A stretch of DNA of 39,823 nucleotides from Candidatus Methanophagales archaeon. GTDB taxonomy: Archaea > Halobacteriota > Syntropharchaeia > Alkanophagales > Methanospirareceae. The notes under the pieces are model-generated. The model saw only the letters and a program-made list of their open reading frames with translations. It did not search any database and was not told where the DNA came from. The stretch is taken from the NCBI GenBank assembly GCA_029241965.1, contig JAPWVK010000178.1:1-39823 (forward strand), read 5' to 3'. The position numbers were made by a program, and so were the translations under genes. Positions 7,380 to 15,386 of the stretch are shown here, in pieces. Position 1 is the first letter of the stretch; every line of letters begins with the position of its first letter.

Positions 7380-8693
7380 ATGATAGGTAATAAAACTATT
7401 GTAGGTCTTATGATAACGACAATGGTCCTTTCTTGTGTTGCAGTTGCGGTTACTGCGGATGAAGGTCCTGTAGAGCCAATGGGTATTCTGCCCGGGTCAA
7501 TAACAACTACGCTCATCGCAGATAGTACTATTGTAGATGCGGATATATCAGGCAGTACGGATATCACATTAGGCGACGGCCAGAGTTTCAAAGGAGCCCA
7601 AGGACTGACAGTTTCAGCCACTAATGCGTTAACTGTTACTGGTGGTGCGGCTTCAACCTGGTCAACCACTGCTGGCGATTTAACTATAGAAGCGGGAATA
7701 GCTACTCCTGCTGCGCTAAAATTAATTTCTGACGAGAGTACTGTGGATGCGGTTACGATTGATGCTACTGTTGGTGGTATAGACATTACTACCGGTGGCT
7801 CAGAAGACATTGACATTACCGGGTCAGGAGGAGTTAACATTCAGTCTTCAGAAACACACGCTAGTGCATTAACTTTGGCGGCTACTGGCGCTGCTGGTGG
7901 AGTTGACATTAATACAACTAATGGTATTATTGCCATAACTGCCGGTGGTTCAGACAATGGTGACATCACTTTGACAGTCGGAGATGACTTCACGCTTAAT
8001 GGTGTCGCTGATTCTGCCTATGCTATTGGTGCCTCAACTGTTGGTGGAACAATAGCCATTGGTGGAACTGCTCAAACAGGAGCTATTACTTTAGGTTCGA
8101 GTAGTGCTGGCCAGACGGTTAATATTGGTACAGGCGCAGGTGCTAGCGACATTAACATTGGTACTGATGCAACCGCTGTAAATACTATTGATATTGGTGC
8201 GGACAGTGACGATACGGTCACTATTCACGGTACTGTGGTCTTCTCGGATGACTATGTCACGAATGACGAACTGGCTGCTAATGCGGTGCCAACGCTTATG
8301 ACTAAATCCGCTGCGAGAGTGTCAACAGTAAATGCATCATATAATGATGGCTATGGCACAACATGGACCAATAATACATGGAACGTTGGCTCGCTGAGCA
8401 TACCCCGAGGTGTTTCAGGTTCAAACCTTACCATCCATTACAGCGCAGAAACCGATGTTAGTGACTCGGCTACCGTGCTTCACGTAACATGCAATGTTTC
8501 TGGTAGTAATGCGGATACTGCGGACATAAAATTCGGTGATTATGCCGGTATTAATCAGACTTACAGTGCAGTATTCTATGCAACAGGTGTTACTGATGGC
8601 AGCGTACCGATAAAGATAGGATACAGAGCTGCAGGTGACGGCACGGTTGGATTAACGAACCAGACAATAGTAGTGGTAGCGTATCCAGCGTAA
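7380..8693 (+). CDS. Secreted repetitive Ser/Thr/Gly-rich surface protein
   Basis: The track start (GTG at 7365) lies inside the Shine-Dalgarno sequence GGAGGTG, so I place the start at the ATG at 7380 (MIGNKTIVGLMITTMVLSC). This gives a signal peptide of about 27 residues ending before ADEGP. The body of about 290 residues is low in charged residues and rich in T, S, G, A, D and I, with short beta-type repeats such as ITLGSSSAGQTVNIGTGAGASD and INIGTDATAVNTIDIGADSDDT. It probably forms a beta-solenoid or fibre. The last about 130 residues (after LAANAVPTLMTKSAARVS) form a separate beta-rich domain ending in VGLTNQTIVVVAYPA. A cell-surface or fibre role is inference. Many Ser/Thr and several N-x-T sequons make it a plausible substrate of the PMT encoded upstream. 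Confidence 0.75.
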   Translation: MIGNKTIVGLMITTMVLSCVAVAVTADEGPVEPMGILPGSITTTLIADSTIVDADISGSTDITLGDGQSFKGAQGLTVSATNALTVTGGAASTWSTTAGDLTIEAGIATPAALKLISDESTVDAVTIDATVGGIDITTGGSEDIDITGSGGVNIQSSETHASALTLAATGAAGGVDINTTNGIIAITAGGSDNGDITLTVGDDFTLNGVADSAYAIGASTVGGTIAIGGTAQTGAITLGSSSAGQTVNIGTGAGASDINIGTDATAVNTIDIGADSDDTVTIHGTVVFSDDYVTNDELAANAVPTLMTKSAARVSTVNASYNDGYGTTWTNNTWNVGSLSIPRGVSGSNLTIHYSAETDVSDSATVLHVTCNVSGSNADTADIKFGDYAGINQTYSAVFYATGVTDGSVPIKIGYRAAGDGTVGLTNQTIVVVAYPA

Positions 8694-8744
8694 GTTGTAG
8701 ACAACACAACACACAGAACTATATAAAAAAACAGTAAAAAGTTC

Positions 8745-8787
8745 AAAAGGGATTTTTTTTTTCTCTCCCTTTTTTATTTATTTTTAA
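8745..8787 (+). terminator. Hairpin and T-run terminator after the repetitive surface protein
   Basis: AAAAGGGA (8745-8752) and TCCCTTTT (8766-8773) are perfect inverted repeats. The arm is followed by TTTATTTATTTTTAA, and the loop itself is T-rich. Located 50 nt after the stop codon. Confidence 0.65.
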
Positions 8788-8857
8788 ACTCTATTTCTTT
8801 ATTTAATATTAAATCTTATATTCCGATAAAGTTAATATCCAATAGAGGTGATGGTAA

Positions 8858-9148
8858 ATGGAAATTTGGTCAGCAAATAAGAATATGGGTGCTTACCCTA
8901 AATGTGAGCAAGAGCTTTTAGCACTTTATCATGTAAAAACAGCGGTGTTTTGTGATGGCAAGCTGCTGAGTGCTGATATAAAAGATAGAGAAACAGTTGA
9001 GGTGGCTTGCATCGAAGCGAAAACATATTCAGAAAAGCTACCAGAGATAAATATTGGTAGGACTTTTTTGAACACATATTTTATCACCTTGAATGGTGAA
9101 GAGATTTGTGTTAAAAGAACGGAGGTAGAATCACTAAAAAATGCCTGA
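8858..9148 (+). CDS. Hypothetical protein (96 aa)
   Basis: No family recognised. The protein is soluble and slightly acidic, with Cys residues at CEQ, FCDG, VACIE and EEICVK. It is preceded by a good ribosome-binding site (GAGGTGATGGTAAATG). Its end overlaps the start of the PsbP-like gene by 8 nt, so the two are translationally coupled, and the pair starts a transcript after the terminator at 8745-8787. A role linked to the membrane-anchored partner is inference only. Confidence 0.6.
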   Translation: MEIWSANKNMGAYPKCEQELLALYHVKTAVFCDGKLLSADIKDRETVEVACIEAKTYSEKLPEINIGRTFLNTYFITLNGEEICVKRTEVESLKNA

Positions 9149-10205
9149 AAAAGAAGTGTCTAAGTTCAGCATAGGGACAATACTCCTAATCGGTTTGTTT
9201 ATTGTGGCAACACTAAGTGCGGGATATATCGGGTACTGGTGGGGAACTCGAGAGAACCTGCCAGCTTCTTCGCCCGGCTGGAATACTTATACCGATAAAA
9301 ACATGGGTTTTGCTCTTTCGTATCCCGCGACCTGGCGTGGTGAACTACCAGAAGAAGGCTACTTGCTTTTTAAAGGACCGGCAGATGATAAAGGGCATGT
9401 TCCAAACATAATCGTGCGGGCTATGCGTTCCGCAAGCTCAGGCGGGAATTACACCTCTTATGAAGATGCAGCATCTGAGATGCTCTCTCGGCTCAAGACT
9501 CGTGATAATTATTCGTTGATATTACGCGATCCCACAACGGTTTGCAATGAATCAGCACGCGAACTCGTTTGCGCCTACTCCTTTGATGGTGTTGCCCTGA
9601 AACAGGCACAAGTAATCTTCCAGGAGCCTCGTACAGAATACATTTACATGATTGTTTTTACTGCTACTAAGGAAAGTTATCCGGATTATATAGAAGCCTA
9701 TGAAAAAGCGAAGCAAACGTTTACCTTCGGTCCGGACTGGAGGACTTTCACGGACCAAAAGCTCGGGTTTGCTCTTGCGTATCCCGCGGCATGGCGTGGT
9801 GAAATAACAAAAGACGGCTACTTGCTCTTTAAAGGTCCTGTTGACGAGAAGGGCAGTAGCCCAAATATCATCGTTCAGGCTATGCATCCCGCAAGTTCAG
9901 GCGGGAATTACTCGTCTTACGAGGATGCGGCATCTAATATCGTGGATCAACTCAAGACTCATGAAAACTATACGCTGAGTTCATATACGCAAACGACAAT
10001 TTGCAATGAATCCGCACGTGAACTCGTTTGCGCTTATTCCTACAACGGGTTTGCCCTGAAAGAGCGCAGGATTATCTTCCAAGACTCAAACACGGGTTAT
10101 ATATATATGATCGTATATACCGCTACGGAGACAAGTTATCCCGAATATATTGGCGTGTTTGAAAAAGCGAAAGGAACATTTAGATTTGACCGGGTAAATA
10201 CCTGA
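9141..10205 (+). CDS. Membrane-anchored protein with two tandem PsbP-like domains
   Basis: An N-terminal signal anchor (about residues 10-32, IGTILLIGLFIVATLSAGYIGYWW) is followed by two copies of a roughly 150-residue domain, about 47-195 and 198-350. Each begins W-TYTDKNMGFALSYPATWRGE or WRTFTDQKLGFALAYPAAWRGE and ends EYIYMIVFTAT/GYIYMIVYTAT...YEKAKQTFTF. This is the PsbP/DcrB/Mog1-like fold of extracytoplasmic proteins, with its GFxxxYPxxW start. The two copies are about two-thirds identical by eye, including ICNESARELVCAYS, so this is an internal duplication. One Cys pair per copy (CNESARELVC) could form a disulfide. Cotranscribed with the upstream 96-residue protein. Function unknown. 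Confidence 0.75.
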   Translation: MPEKEVSKFSIGTILLIGLFIVATLSAGYIGYWWGTRENLPASSPGWNTYTDKNMGFALSYPATWRGELPEEGYLLFKGPADDKGHVPNIIVRAMRSASSGGNYTSYEDAASEMLSRLKTRDNYSLILRDPTTVCNESARELVCAYSFDGVALKQAQVIFQEPRTEYIYMIVFTATKESYPDYIEAYEKAKQTFTFGPDWRTFTDQKLGFALAYPAAWRGEITKDGYLLFKGPVDEKGSSPNIIVQAMHPASSGGNYSSYEDAASNIVDQLKTHENYTLSSYTQTTICNESARELVCAYSYNGFALKERRIIFQDSNTGYIYMIVYTATETSYPEYIGVFEKAKGTFRFDRVNT

Positions 10206-10312
10206 ATGGATTAACGAGATGTGAGATATAATTCCACGAACCCGTAGGTAAATTGTATTCTTTTCGAGAGATAAACATGTCAGAAGTGCTTACAATCTCT
10301 TGTATCCTGCCT

Positions 10313-11008
10313 TCATCTCCTTCTCCTCAAAACATAACCCACCGCAAGTAATCCTGCAACTGCTACTATCGCTTCAAAGCCGGGTAACCGCGATTTTTGT
10401 GTCACTCCTATTATTGCATTCGCAAACTCATTTGCCGCTTCTGAATCCCTTCCAGTTACTATCCGGTCGGAAATCACAACACCTTCATCTACATAGGTCG
10501 CTCCATACAAGCCCACTACTTTTAGCACTGTTCGAAATCCTGTGCATTTCTTATCTTCCAGAATCCCTGCCTTCGCAAGCACCACGGGCGATAAACCAAT
10601 TGCAGACACAACTTTCCCTTTCTCGTATGCTTCTTTAACCAGAGCATGCAAATCCTCGTCTTCCCAGAGATGTCGCTTTGAGCCGGTACCGCCAACAATT
10701 ACAATTACATCATAATCTCCTGGATTCACATCATAAAACGAAATATCAGGTTTTACCTCATCCCCCGACATCCCGCTCGCCGCTTCTTTACTCTTACTCG
10801 CTATCACTACTTCCGCTCCTGCCGCTTCAAATACTTGTTTTGGCTCTGATAGTTGCTTTTCATCGAAGCCCTCTGGCGCGATTACCATCAATATCTTTTT
10901 AGTTTCAAGCTCATTCCCTGCTTCCGTTGCGCTTATTACACCCACGCTTAGCGCCAGCACCGCCAACACCACTACTATTACCGCTTCTGTTAATCTTTTA
11001 ATATCCAT
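10313..11008 (-). CDS. Secreted DJ-1/PfpI-like protein with PGF-CTERM-like anchor
   Basis: A signal peptide (MDIKRLTEAVIVVVLAVLALSVGVISATEA) precedes a DJ-1/PfpI fold: KKILMVIAPEGFDEKQLSEP, VFEAAGAEVVIAS, the YDVIVIVGGTGS turn, and GATYVDEGVVISDRIVTGRD near the end. The nucleophile elbow, normally A-x-C-H-G, reads SAIGLSPVVLAKAGIL, so the catalytic Cys is absent while the neighbouring glutamate of the family (APEGF) is kept. The C-terminus SRLPGFEAIVAVAGLLAVGYVLRRRR is a PGF-CTERM-type tripartite signal, which an archaeosortase would process to anchor the protein to a lipid; no archaeosortase gene is in the window. It probably lacks canonical glyoxalase or protease chemistry and may bind a ligand on the surface (inference). 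Confidence 0.85.
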   Translation of the reverse strand: MDIKRLTEAVIVVVLAVLALSVGVISATEAGNELETKKILMVIAPEGFDEKQLSEPKQVFEAAGAEVVIASKSKEAASGMSGDEVKPDISFYDVNPGDYDVIVIVGGTGSKRHLWEDEDLHALVKEAYEKGKVVSAIGLSPVVLAKAGILEDKKCTGFRTVLKVVGLYGATYVDEGVVISDRIVTGRDSEAANEFANAIIGVTQKSRLPGFEAIVAVAGLLAVGYVLRRRR

Positions 11009-11061
11009 TTCTACCTCTTATATACAATATCGGTACATTAATATGATAAACGTAAAGTCTT

Positions 11062-11094
11062 TATACTATTTATAGTATGTTGACCAATACTATA
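11062..11094. promoter_or_regulatory. Divergent promoter with alternating inverted repeats
   Basis: Three 7-8 bp elements alternate in orientation: ATACTAT (11063-11069), TATAGTAT (11071-11078) and ATACTATA (11087-11094). Neighbours form perfect inverted repeats with spacers of about 2 and 8 nt. They lie between the divergent DJ-1-like (start 11008) and beta-helix (start 11138) genes. The last element also supplies a TATA-like ACTATAAAG for the rightward gene. A dimeric regulator acting on both genes is plausible (inference). Confidence 0.5.
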
Positions 11095-11137
11095 AAGAGC
11101 TATAACTAAAAGGAAAGAGGGGGAAAGTGGTGATAAG

Positions 11138-12643
11138 ATGAAATTGGCTGTATACCTATTTTTGGGATTTATAACGATGGTTTTATTAGTGACGGCAATT
11201 GATGCGAAGACGATTACCGTGGATGATGACTTAAGCGAGTGCCCCTCAGCGAATTTTACTTCTATTCAAGTAGCGATTAACAACTCTGCCGATGGTGACT
11301 CTATCCTGATTTATAACGGCACTTACCGTGAGAATGTGGTTGTAAACAAAATGCTTAATCTGACTGGAATCGGAATGCCCGTCATAGATGGAATGAAGAA
11401 TGGCAACGTAATAAATATAGTATCAAACGATTGCATAATTGACAATTTTAAAATGACGAATGGTAGTTATTCTGATTGGGATGGTGGTGCGGTTTATATT
11501 AATTCTCAAAACAATATAATTAAAAACAATACAATATCATATAATAGGGATACAGCCGGAATTCTTATTGGTAGAAGAAATAACTCAATATATTGTAATA
11601 ATATAGTTTCAAATGTAGAGGGCATTCATATTTTTGATACATATGGCTATGATGGTGAGGCGAATATAATTTGTTCTAATAATATCTCTCGTAATGGCAG
11701 GGGAATTTATTTAGAAACAGGAAAATATAATGAGATTTATTCCAATAATATCTCAGATAATTCTTATGCGGGTTTAGATCTTTGGGATGCTAATAATAAC
11801 AATATTTATGGGAATATAATATCATCAAACACAGAGAATGGATTCTACATCTGGAATTCACGAGGCAACAAAATATATTCAAACGAAATATCCGGGAGCA
11901 AAAAGGGATTGACAATGTGGATTTCCTGCGGAAGCAATACAATCTATTCAAACATAATATCAAACAATGAAGAGGGAATCTACATTTACGATAGGGACTA
12001 TCCCAGTAACAACAATCTCATATACCACAACGATTTCATCGAAAATGCTGCAAATAACGCATATGACGAATGCACAAATCAATGGTTCAACGCTTCGCTT
12101 GAAGAGGGGAATTACTACGATGATTACGAAGAGAAATATCCTGATGCAACCGAGATAAACGGTATATGGGATATTCCATACGCGATTACTGGTGGTGATA
12201 TTCAGGACCTGTATCCGCTGATAGTACCATACATAAAAAAAGGTATCTTTGACACAGGTGAAGGCTCTTATCCCAGCATAAAGGGTACACACAACGGCAC
12301 AATAGTGCCAACAGAAAATATAACCGTGCATAAACTGTTTACATACTCCTGCACTGGTACTGGCGGGCACACAGAGCAGGTAAGAATCTGGAATAATTCC
12401 GGTTGGGATGTAACGGCAAATTGGACTGGTTATCAAGGTGATTTGGACAGCATCTCCTTCCCCCTTTCTTTCTCGCTACTCGCGGGCGAAACCTACTACT
12501 ACACCATTCGCACCGGCTCTTATCCTCAAATCCACCATACCAACAGTCTTTCAACACCTGCTGGTGTTATAACCTGCACAGAATTTATAGACGCAAATGG
12601 CAAAAAATATTGGGACTGGATACCGGCTATTAAGCTGGACTAA
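11138..12643 (+). CDS. Secreted NosD-like right-handed beta-helix protein with GTGGH/WIPAI C-terminal domain
   Basis: A signal peptide (about 1-23, ending DAKTITV) is followed by VDDDLSECPSANFTSIQVAINNSADGDSILI, the usual entrance of NosD/periplasmic copper-binding-type pectate-lyase-like helices. PbH1-type coils follow over about residues 60-330, rich in NNxIYxNxISxN. After a linker, residues about 371-501 are the recurrent domain: FDTGEGSYPSIKG, CTGTGGHTEQ, TGSYPQIHH and IDANGKKYWDWIPAIKLD. Many N-glycosylation sequons are present. Its 3' end overlaps the subtilase start by 47 nt, so the two genes are one transcript. A carbohydrate- or surface-binding role is inference. A ribosome-binding element GGTGATAAG precedes the ATG. 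Confidence 0.82.
   Translation: MKLAVYLFLGFITMVLLVTAIDAKTITVDDDLSECPSANFTSIQVAINNSADGDSILIYNGTYRENVVVNKMLNLTGIGMPVIDGMKNGNVINIVSNDCIIDNFKMTNGSYSDWDGGAVYINSQNNIIKNNTISYNRDTAGILIGRRNNSIYCNNIVSNVEGIHIFDTYGYDGEANIICSNNISRNGRGIYLETGKYNEIYSNNISDNSYAGLDLWDANNNNIYGNIISSNTENGFYIWNSRGNKIYSNEISGSKKGLTMWISCGSNTIYSNIISNNEEGIYIYDRDYPSNNNLIYHNDFIENAANNAYDECTNQWFNASLEEGNYYDDYEEKYPDATEINGIWDIPYAITGGDIQDLYPLIVPYIKKGIFDTGEGSYPSIKGTHNGTIVPTENITVHKLFTYSCTGTGGHTEQVRIWNNSGWDVTANWTGYQGDLDSISFPLSFSLLAGETYYYTIRTGSYPQIHHTNSLSTPAGVITCTEFIDANGKKYWDWIPAIKLD
12248..12640 (+). other. GTGGH/WIPAI domain, copy 2 (C-terminus of the beta-helix protein)
   Basis: About 130 codons. The conserved positions shared with the other copies are: FDTG-GSYPSI-GTHNGTI, K-FTYSC-GTGGH-E, a GY-GD turn, IRTGSYPQIHH, TC-EFIDANG--Y-DWIPAIKL. 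There are two invariant Cys and His at GTGGH and SYPQIHH. Confidence 0.7.
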
Positions 12644-14180
12644 ACGTCGTTCTTTTGTTATCGTTCTGCTTCTGCTCGCAAGCGCGTTGATATTAGCCTC
12701 TGCATTTGAAAGCGCAGCGAACGAAAACGAACCCTGGATAATATGCTTCAATGCCAAAATCCCTGCGTGGGCTTTTGAGACCTACACAGTTATGGATATA
12801 AATGAAGAGCTGAATTGCATACTTGTAAAAACGACAGAACAAGAAGAAACTGTTTTTACCGCAAGTTTAGAAGACGTAAAATATGTGGAAACGAATAAAC
12901 TCGTTCATGCTTTATCTCCCTACTCGCCAGACGATCCTTATTTTTACGCGCAGTGGAATTTGAACTGTATACATGTGGACACGGCATGGGATTTTGATAA
13001 AGGCAGTAAAAACGTTACTTTAGCTATATTGGATTCCGGGATTGATTACGAGCATGTGGATTTAGTGGGTAATTATGCGGGTGGCTTTGACTTCGTGAAT
13101 AATGATTCCGATCCTATGGATGACTATTCCCAATGGCATGGTACCAAGGCTGCCGGGGTTGCCGCAGCTACAATAGACAATGGAATAGGAATAGCAGGAA
13201 TAGCACAAGTGAACATCCTCGCGTTGAAGGTTTTGAATGAAACCGGATACGGAACCACCTGGAACGTAGCAAAAGCTATTACATATGCGGCAAATCAATC
13301 CTCTGATGTGATATGTATGAGTATTGGAACTAATGAATCCACGGTGCTTGAAGATGCCTGCATTTATGCCTGGCACAAAGATTCAATCCTGGTTGCAGCG
13401 GCAGGGAATGATAATTTATCTGTTATTCGACATCCTGCTGTGTATCCCTCGGTAATAGCGGTAGGCGCAATAGATGAAGATGAAAAGCGGGAGAGTCACA
13501 GCAATTTTGGACCGGAATTGGAGTTAGTTGCGCCTGGAACATGGATTTCAACAACTTCTGGGAATAATGGCTATACCTCTTTTTACGCTGGTACTTCAGC
13601 CGCAACTGCCCATGTCGCTGGCGTTGCCGCACTGCTAAAATCTAAGTATCCTGAGTACACAAACGAAGAACTCAGAGTTCGTTTGCGGAATACAGCAAAG
13701 GATTTAGGAAAGAAAGGAAGAGATGTTTATTACGGTTATGGTCTGGTGGATGCCTATGCAGCATTAGATATAAAATTTGATACAGGGCCTGGAACGTACC
13801 CCTGCATCTCCGGTACACATAATGGGACTATAATACCTTTTCAGGATATTAACATCCATAAAATGTTCACTTATTCTTGTGAAGGCACAGGTGGGCATTC
13901 AGAATATGTAAAAATTTTTAACTCGACCTGGAACGTAACAGCAATTTGGGACGGTTACAACGGAGATTGGCACAACATAACTTTTAATAAGGAATTCACG
14001 TTAAAATCGAATCTCACTTATAACTATACCATAAAAACCGGCTCTTATCCACAAATTCATCATGCCAAGAAGTTGAAAATAGATAATGGAATTATTACAT
14101 GCGAGGAATTCATAGATGTAAATGGTCGTACTTATAACAATTGGATCCCAGCCATTAAGTTCTTTTATCGTGAATATTAA
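12597..14180 (+). CDS. Secreted subtilisin-like serine protease (S8) with GTGGH/WIPAI C-terminal domain
   Basis: The ATG at 12597 is the only in-frame start before the signal segment SFVIVLLLLASALILASAFESA, and it lies within the end of the upstream gene, so translation is coupled. A short propeptide-like part (about 45-110) is followed by the S8 catalytic domain: Asp146 in LAILDSGIDYEH, His181 in QWHGTKAAGVAAA, oxyanion Asn271 in AAAGNDN and Ser334 in AGTSAATAHVAG. All four residues are present, so the enzyme should be active, although HGTKAAG deviates from the usual HGTHVAG. Residues about 394-527 are the same domain as at the end of the upstream protein (FDTGPGTYPCISG, CEGTGGHSE, KTGSYPQIHH, WIPAIKFF). 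Extracellular protein turnover or processing of surface proteins is the likely role. Confidence 0.88.
   Translation: MAKNIGTGYRLLSWTKRRSFVIVLLLLASALILASAFESAANENEPWIICFNAKIPAWAFETYTVMDINEELNCILVKTTEQEETVFTASLEDVKYVETNKLVHALSPYSPDDPYFYAQWNLNCIHVDTAWDFDKGSKNVTLAILDSGIDYEHVDLVGNYAGGFDFVNNDSDPMDDYSQWHGTKAAGVAAATIDNGIGIAGIAQVNILALKVLNETGYGTTWNVAKAITYAANQSSDVICMSIGTNESTVLEDACIYAWHKDSILVAAAGNDNLSVIRHPAVYPSVIAVGAIDEDEKRESHSNFGPELELVAPGTWISTTSGNNGYTSFYAGTSAATAHVAGVAALLKSKYPEYTNEELRVRLRNTAKDLGKKGRDVYYGYGLVDAYAALDIKFDTGPGTYPCISGTHNGTIIPFQDINIHKMFTYSCEGTGGHSEYVKIFNSTWNVTAIWDGYNGDWHNITFNKEFTLKSNLTYNYTIKTGSYPQIHHAKKLKIDNGIITCEEFIDVNGRTYNNWIPAIKFFYREY
13776..14177 (+). other. GTGGH/WIPAI domain, copy 3 (C-terminus of the subtilase)
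   Basis: Same motif order as copy 2, with C-EGTGGHSE, TGSYPQIHH and NNWIPAIKF. It is close enough to copy 2 that a duplication within this locus is likely, but the DNA has diverged. Confidence 0.7.
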
Positions 14181-14504
14181 CTTTTCGCGAATATGTGACA
14201 CAGATTTGATGCCACAATCATAATTGCGTAATCCGCTCTTTGGCTTCTGTTTTCTATTTGAATCCAGAGCAAAGAACCCACCCATGGCCTTATCTTTTCC
14301 CCGTTCCGCACTGAATTCGTCATCGCTCTTCTCAGAGTCTTTGCTCCTTTCTTTCGTATCTTCTTAGCCAATACCCTTTTCTTGTCGTTCCCTTTACCTT
14401 CCGTTCGTTAGAGTAGCAGAACTCGTATACTTCTCCGAATTTCATTCTGATTGCAGGTTGAAAGCTATTCAGAATAAGTTGCCTGGTCTCAAATTCAGGA
14501 TACA
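14181..14504 (-). other. Intergenic region with a possible gene remnant on the minus strand
   Basis: A minus-strand frame (14177-14371, starting MAKKIRKKGAKTLRRAM and containing IENRSQRADYAIMIVASNLC) has basic, protein-like composition. It has no recognised family, no promoter and overlaps the subtilase stop. It may be the end of a lost gene. Nothing else is supported. Confidence 0.3.
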
Positions 14505-14514
14505 ATATTTATAT
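14505..14514 (+). promoter_or_regulatory. TATA box for the tRNA gene
   Basis: ATATTTATAT lies about 40 nt before the first tRNA base, so transcription would begin roughly 12-15 nt upstream of the mature 5' end, leaving a short leader for RNase P. Confidence 0.55.
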
Positions 14515-14549
14515 GATTATAGAAATACAATATGTTATATGACCAATGA

Positions 14550-14623
14550 GGGCCCGTAGCTTAGGTTGGTTAGAGCGCCCGGCTCATAACCGGGCGGTCA
14601 AGGGTTCAAATCCCTTCGGGCCC
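14550..14623 (+). tRNA. tRNA with CAT anticodon (Ile2 or elongator Met)
   Basis: A full cloverleaf is visible. The acceptor is GGGCCCG/CGGGCCC, the D arm is GCTT...GAGC, the anticodon stem is CCCGG/CCGGG around loop CTCATAA, the variable loop is CGGTC, and the T arm is AAGGG-TTCAAAT-CCCTT. The discriminator is A at 14624 and CCA is not encoded. No intron. The GGGCCC acceptor resembles archaeal tRNA-Ile2, whose CAT anticodon is read as AUA after agmatidine modification; elongator tRNA-Met remains possible. The 5' terminus is a standard G, so it is not an initiator tRNA of the usual archaeal type. The last 26 bases overlap antisense with the 3' end of thg1. Confidence 0.95.
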
Positions 14624-15386
14624 AATCTCCAAGCATTTCAGATATAAATTTTCGCCCTTCTTCTGACTTGAATAACGGCAGGTCCCATATTTGAACTATT
14701 TTATAACGTGTAATATTAACAGTCTCCGCAGTCTTTGGATTGTATCCCTCTTTATCATATTTTTGCTTTGCAACCAGAATGCCCCTTCTTTGCCATTTTG
14801 GCGTTTCATTCAGGTTTATCCCCATATGAAATAGCATCTCGTGCACATCCCCTGCTTTCATCCCCATCAGCCGTTTCTCGGCTTCCTTTTTACTTAATCC
14901 TTTGTCTATCAGCCCGTAATAGCCATAGGCATTGATATGGTTCCTCCAAGCTTCCGCCTGCCTCTGTGCAAGATACTCTAACGCATCAGTTCCTCCGCAA
15001 ACCGGGATTACCCTTGCATCAAACGCAATAGCTTCTTTAAAATCCAAAATGATGGTTAACGCACTTGCAATGGTACTTGCAATCACAGAATCCAGCTTCT
15101 CTATCCTACCCTTAAAGGGAACAGACTCGAAAAGTATGCTTATCTCATCTGAGAAGATGTACGCAATCACAGGGTCAAAACCGCTCTTCTCGAAGAAAAT
15201 CACCGCCGCTTCCGCCATACTCCTTGCAAATCTTTCGTCGTATGGCTTCTTGAATTCGTTCTCACGCAATACACGCTTGAAGTTTCTACCGTCTACTCGC
15301 ACTATCAAAGGGGGGTTGGTCTTTATTCCTGCGTATATCTCTCTATCAACATCTTTTTTATATCTGTGGTGAGGCCAAGTCGTCAT
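14598..15386 (-). CDS. thg1: tRNA-His guanylyltransferase / Thg1-like 3'-5' polymerase
   Basis: The enzyme adds nucleotides to tRNA 5' ends in the reverse direction; archaeal members can add G-1 to tRNA-His and repair 5'-truncated tRNAs in a template-dependent way. The metal site is visible in LIVRVDGRNFKRV (first Asp) and IFSDEISILFE (the second Asp/Glu pair), with FDARVIPVCG downstream, over a length of 262 residues typical of the family. The last residues, GDWARRDLNP, are the antisense of the tRNA T arm and acceptor, so the natural C-terminus has been extended into the tRNA gene. The gene is second in an operon after the PRC-barrel gene (4-nt ATGA overlap). Confidence 0.9.
   Translation of the reverse strand: MTTWPHHRYKKDVDREIYAGIKTNPPLIVRVDGRNFKRVLRENEFKKPYDERFARSMAEAAVIFFEKSGFDPVIAYIFSDEISILFESVPFKGRIEKLDSVIASTIASALTIILDFKEAIAFDARVIPVCGGTDALEYLAQRQAEAWRNHINAYGYYGLIDKGLSKKEAEKRLMGMKAGDVHEMLFHMGINLNETPKWQRRGILVAKQKYDKEGYNPKTAETVNITRYKIVQIWDLPLFKSEEGRKFISEMLGDWARRDLNP

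Noticed and set aside
10300-10638. 112-aa plus-strand ORF inside the DJ-1-like region
   Set aside because: Exact antisense shadow of the DJ-1-like gene.
7057-14407. TTACCTTCCGTTCG shared between 7057-7070 and 14394-14407
   Set aside because: A single 14-mer match is expected by chance in a 40-kb window.
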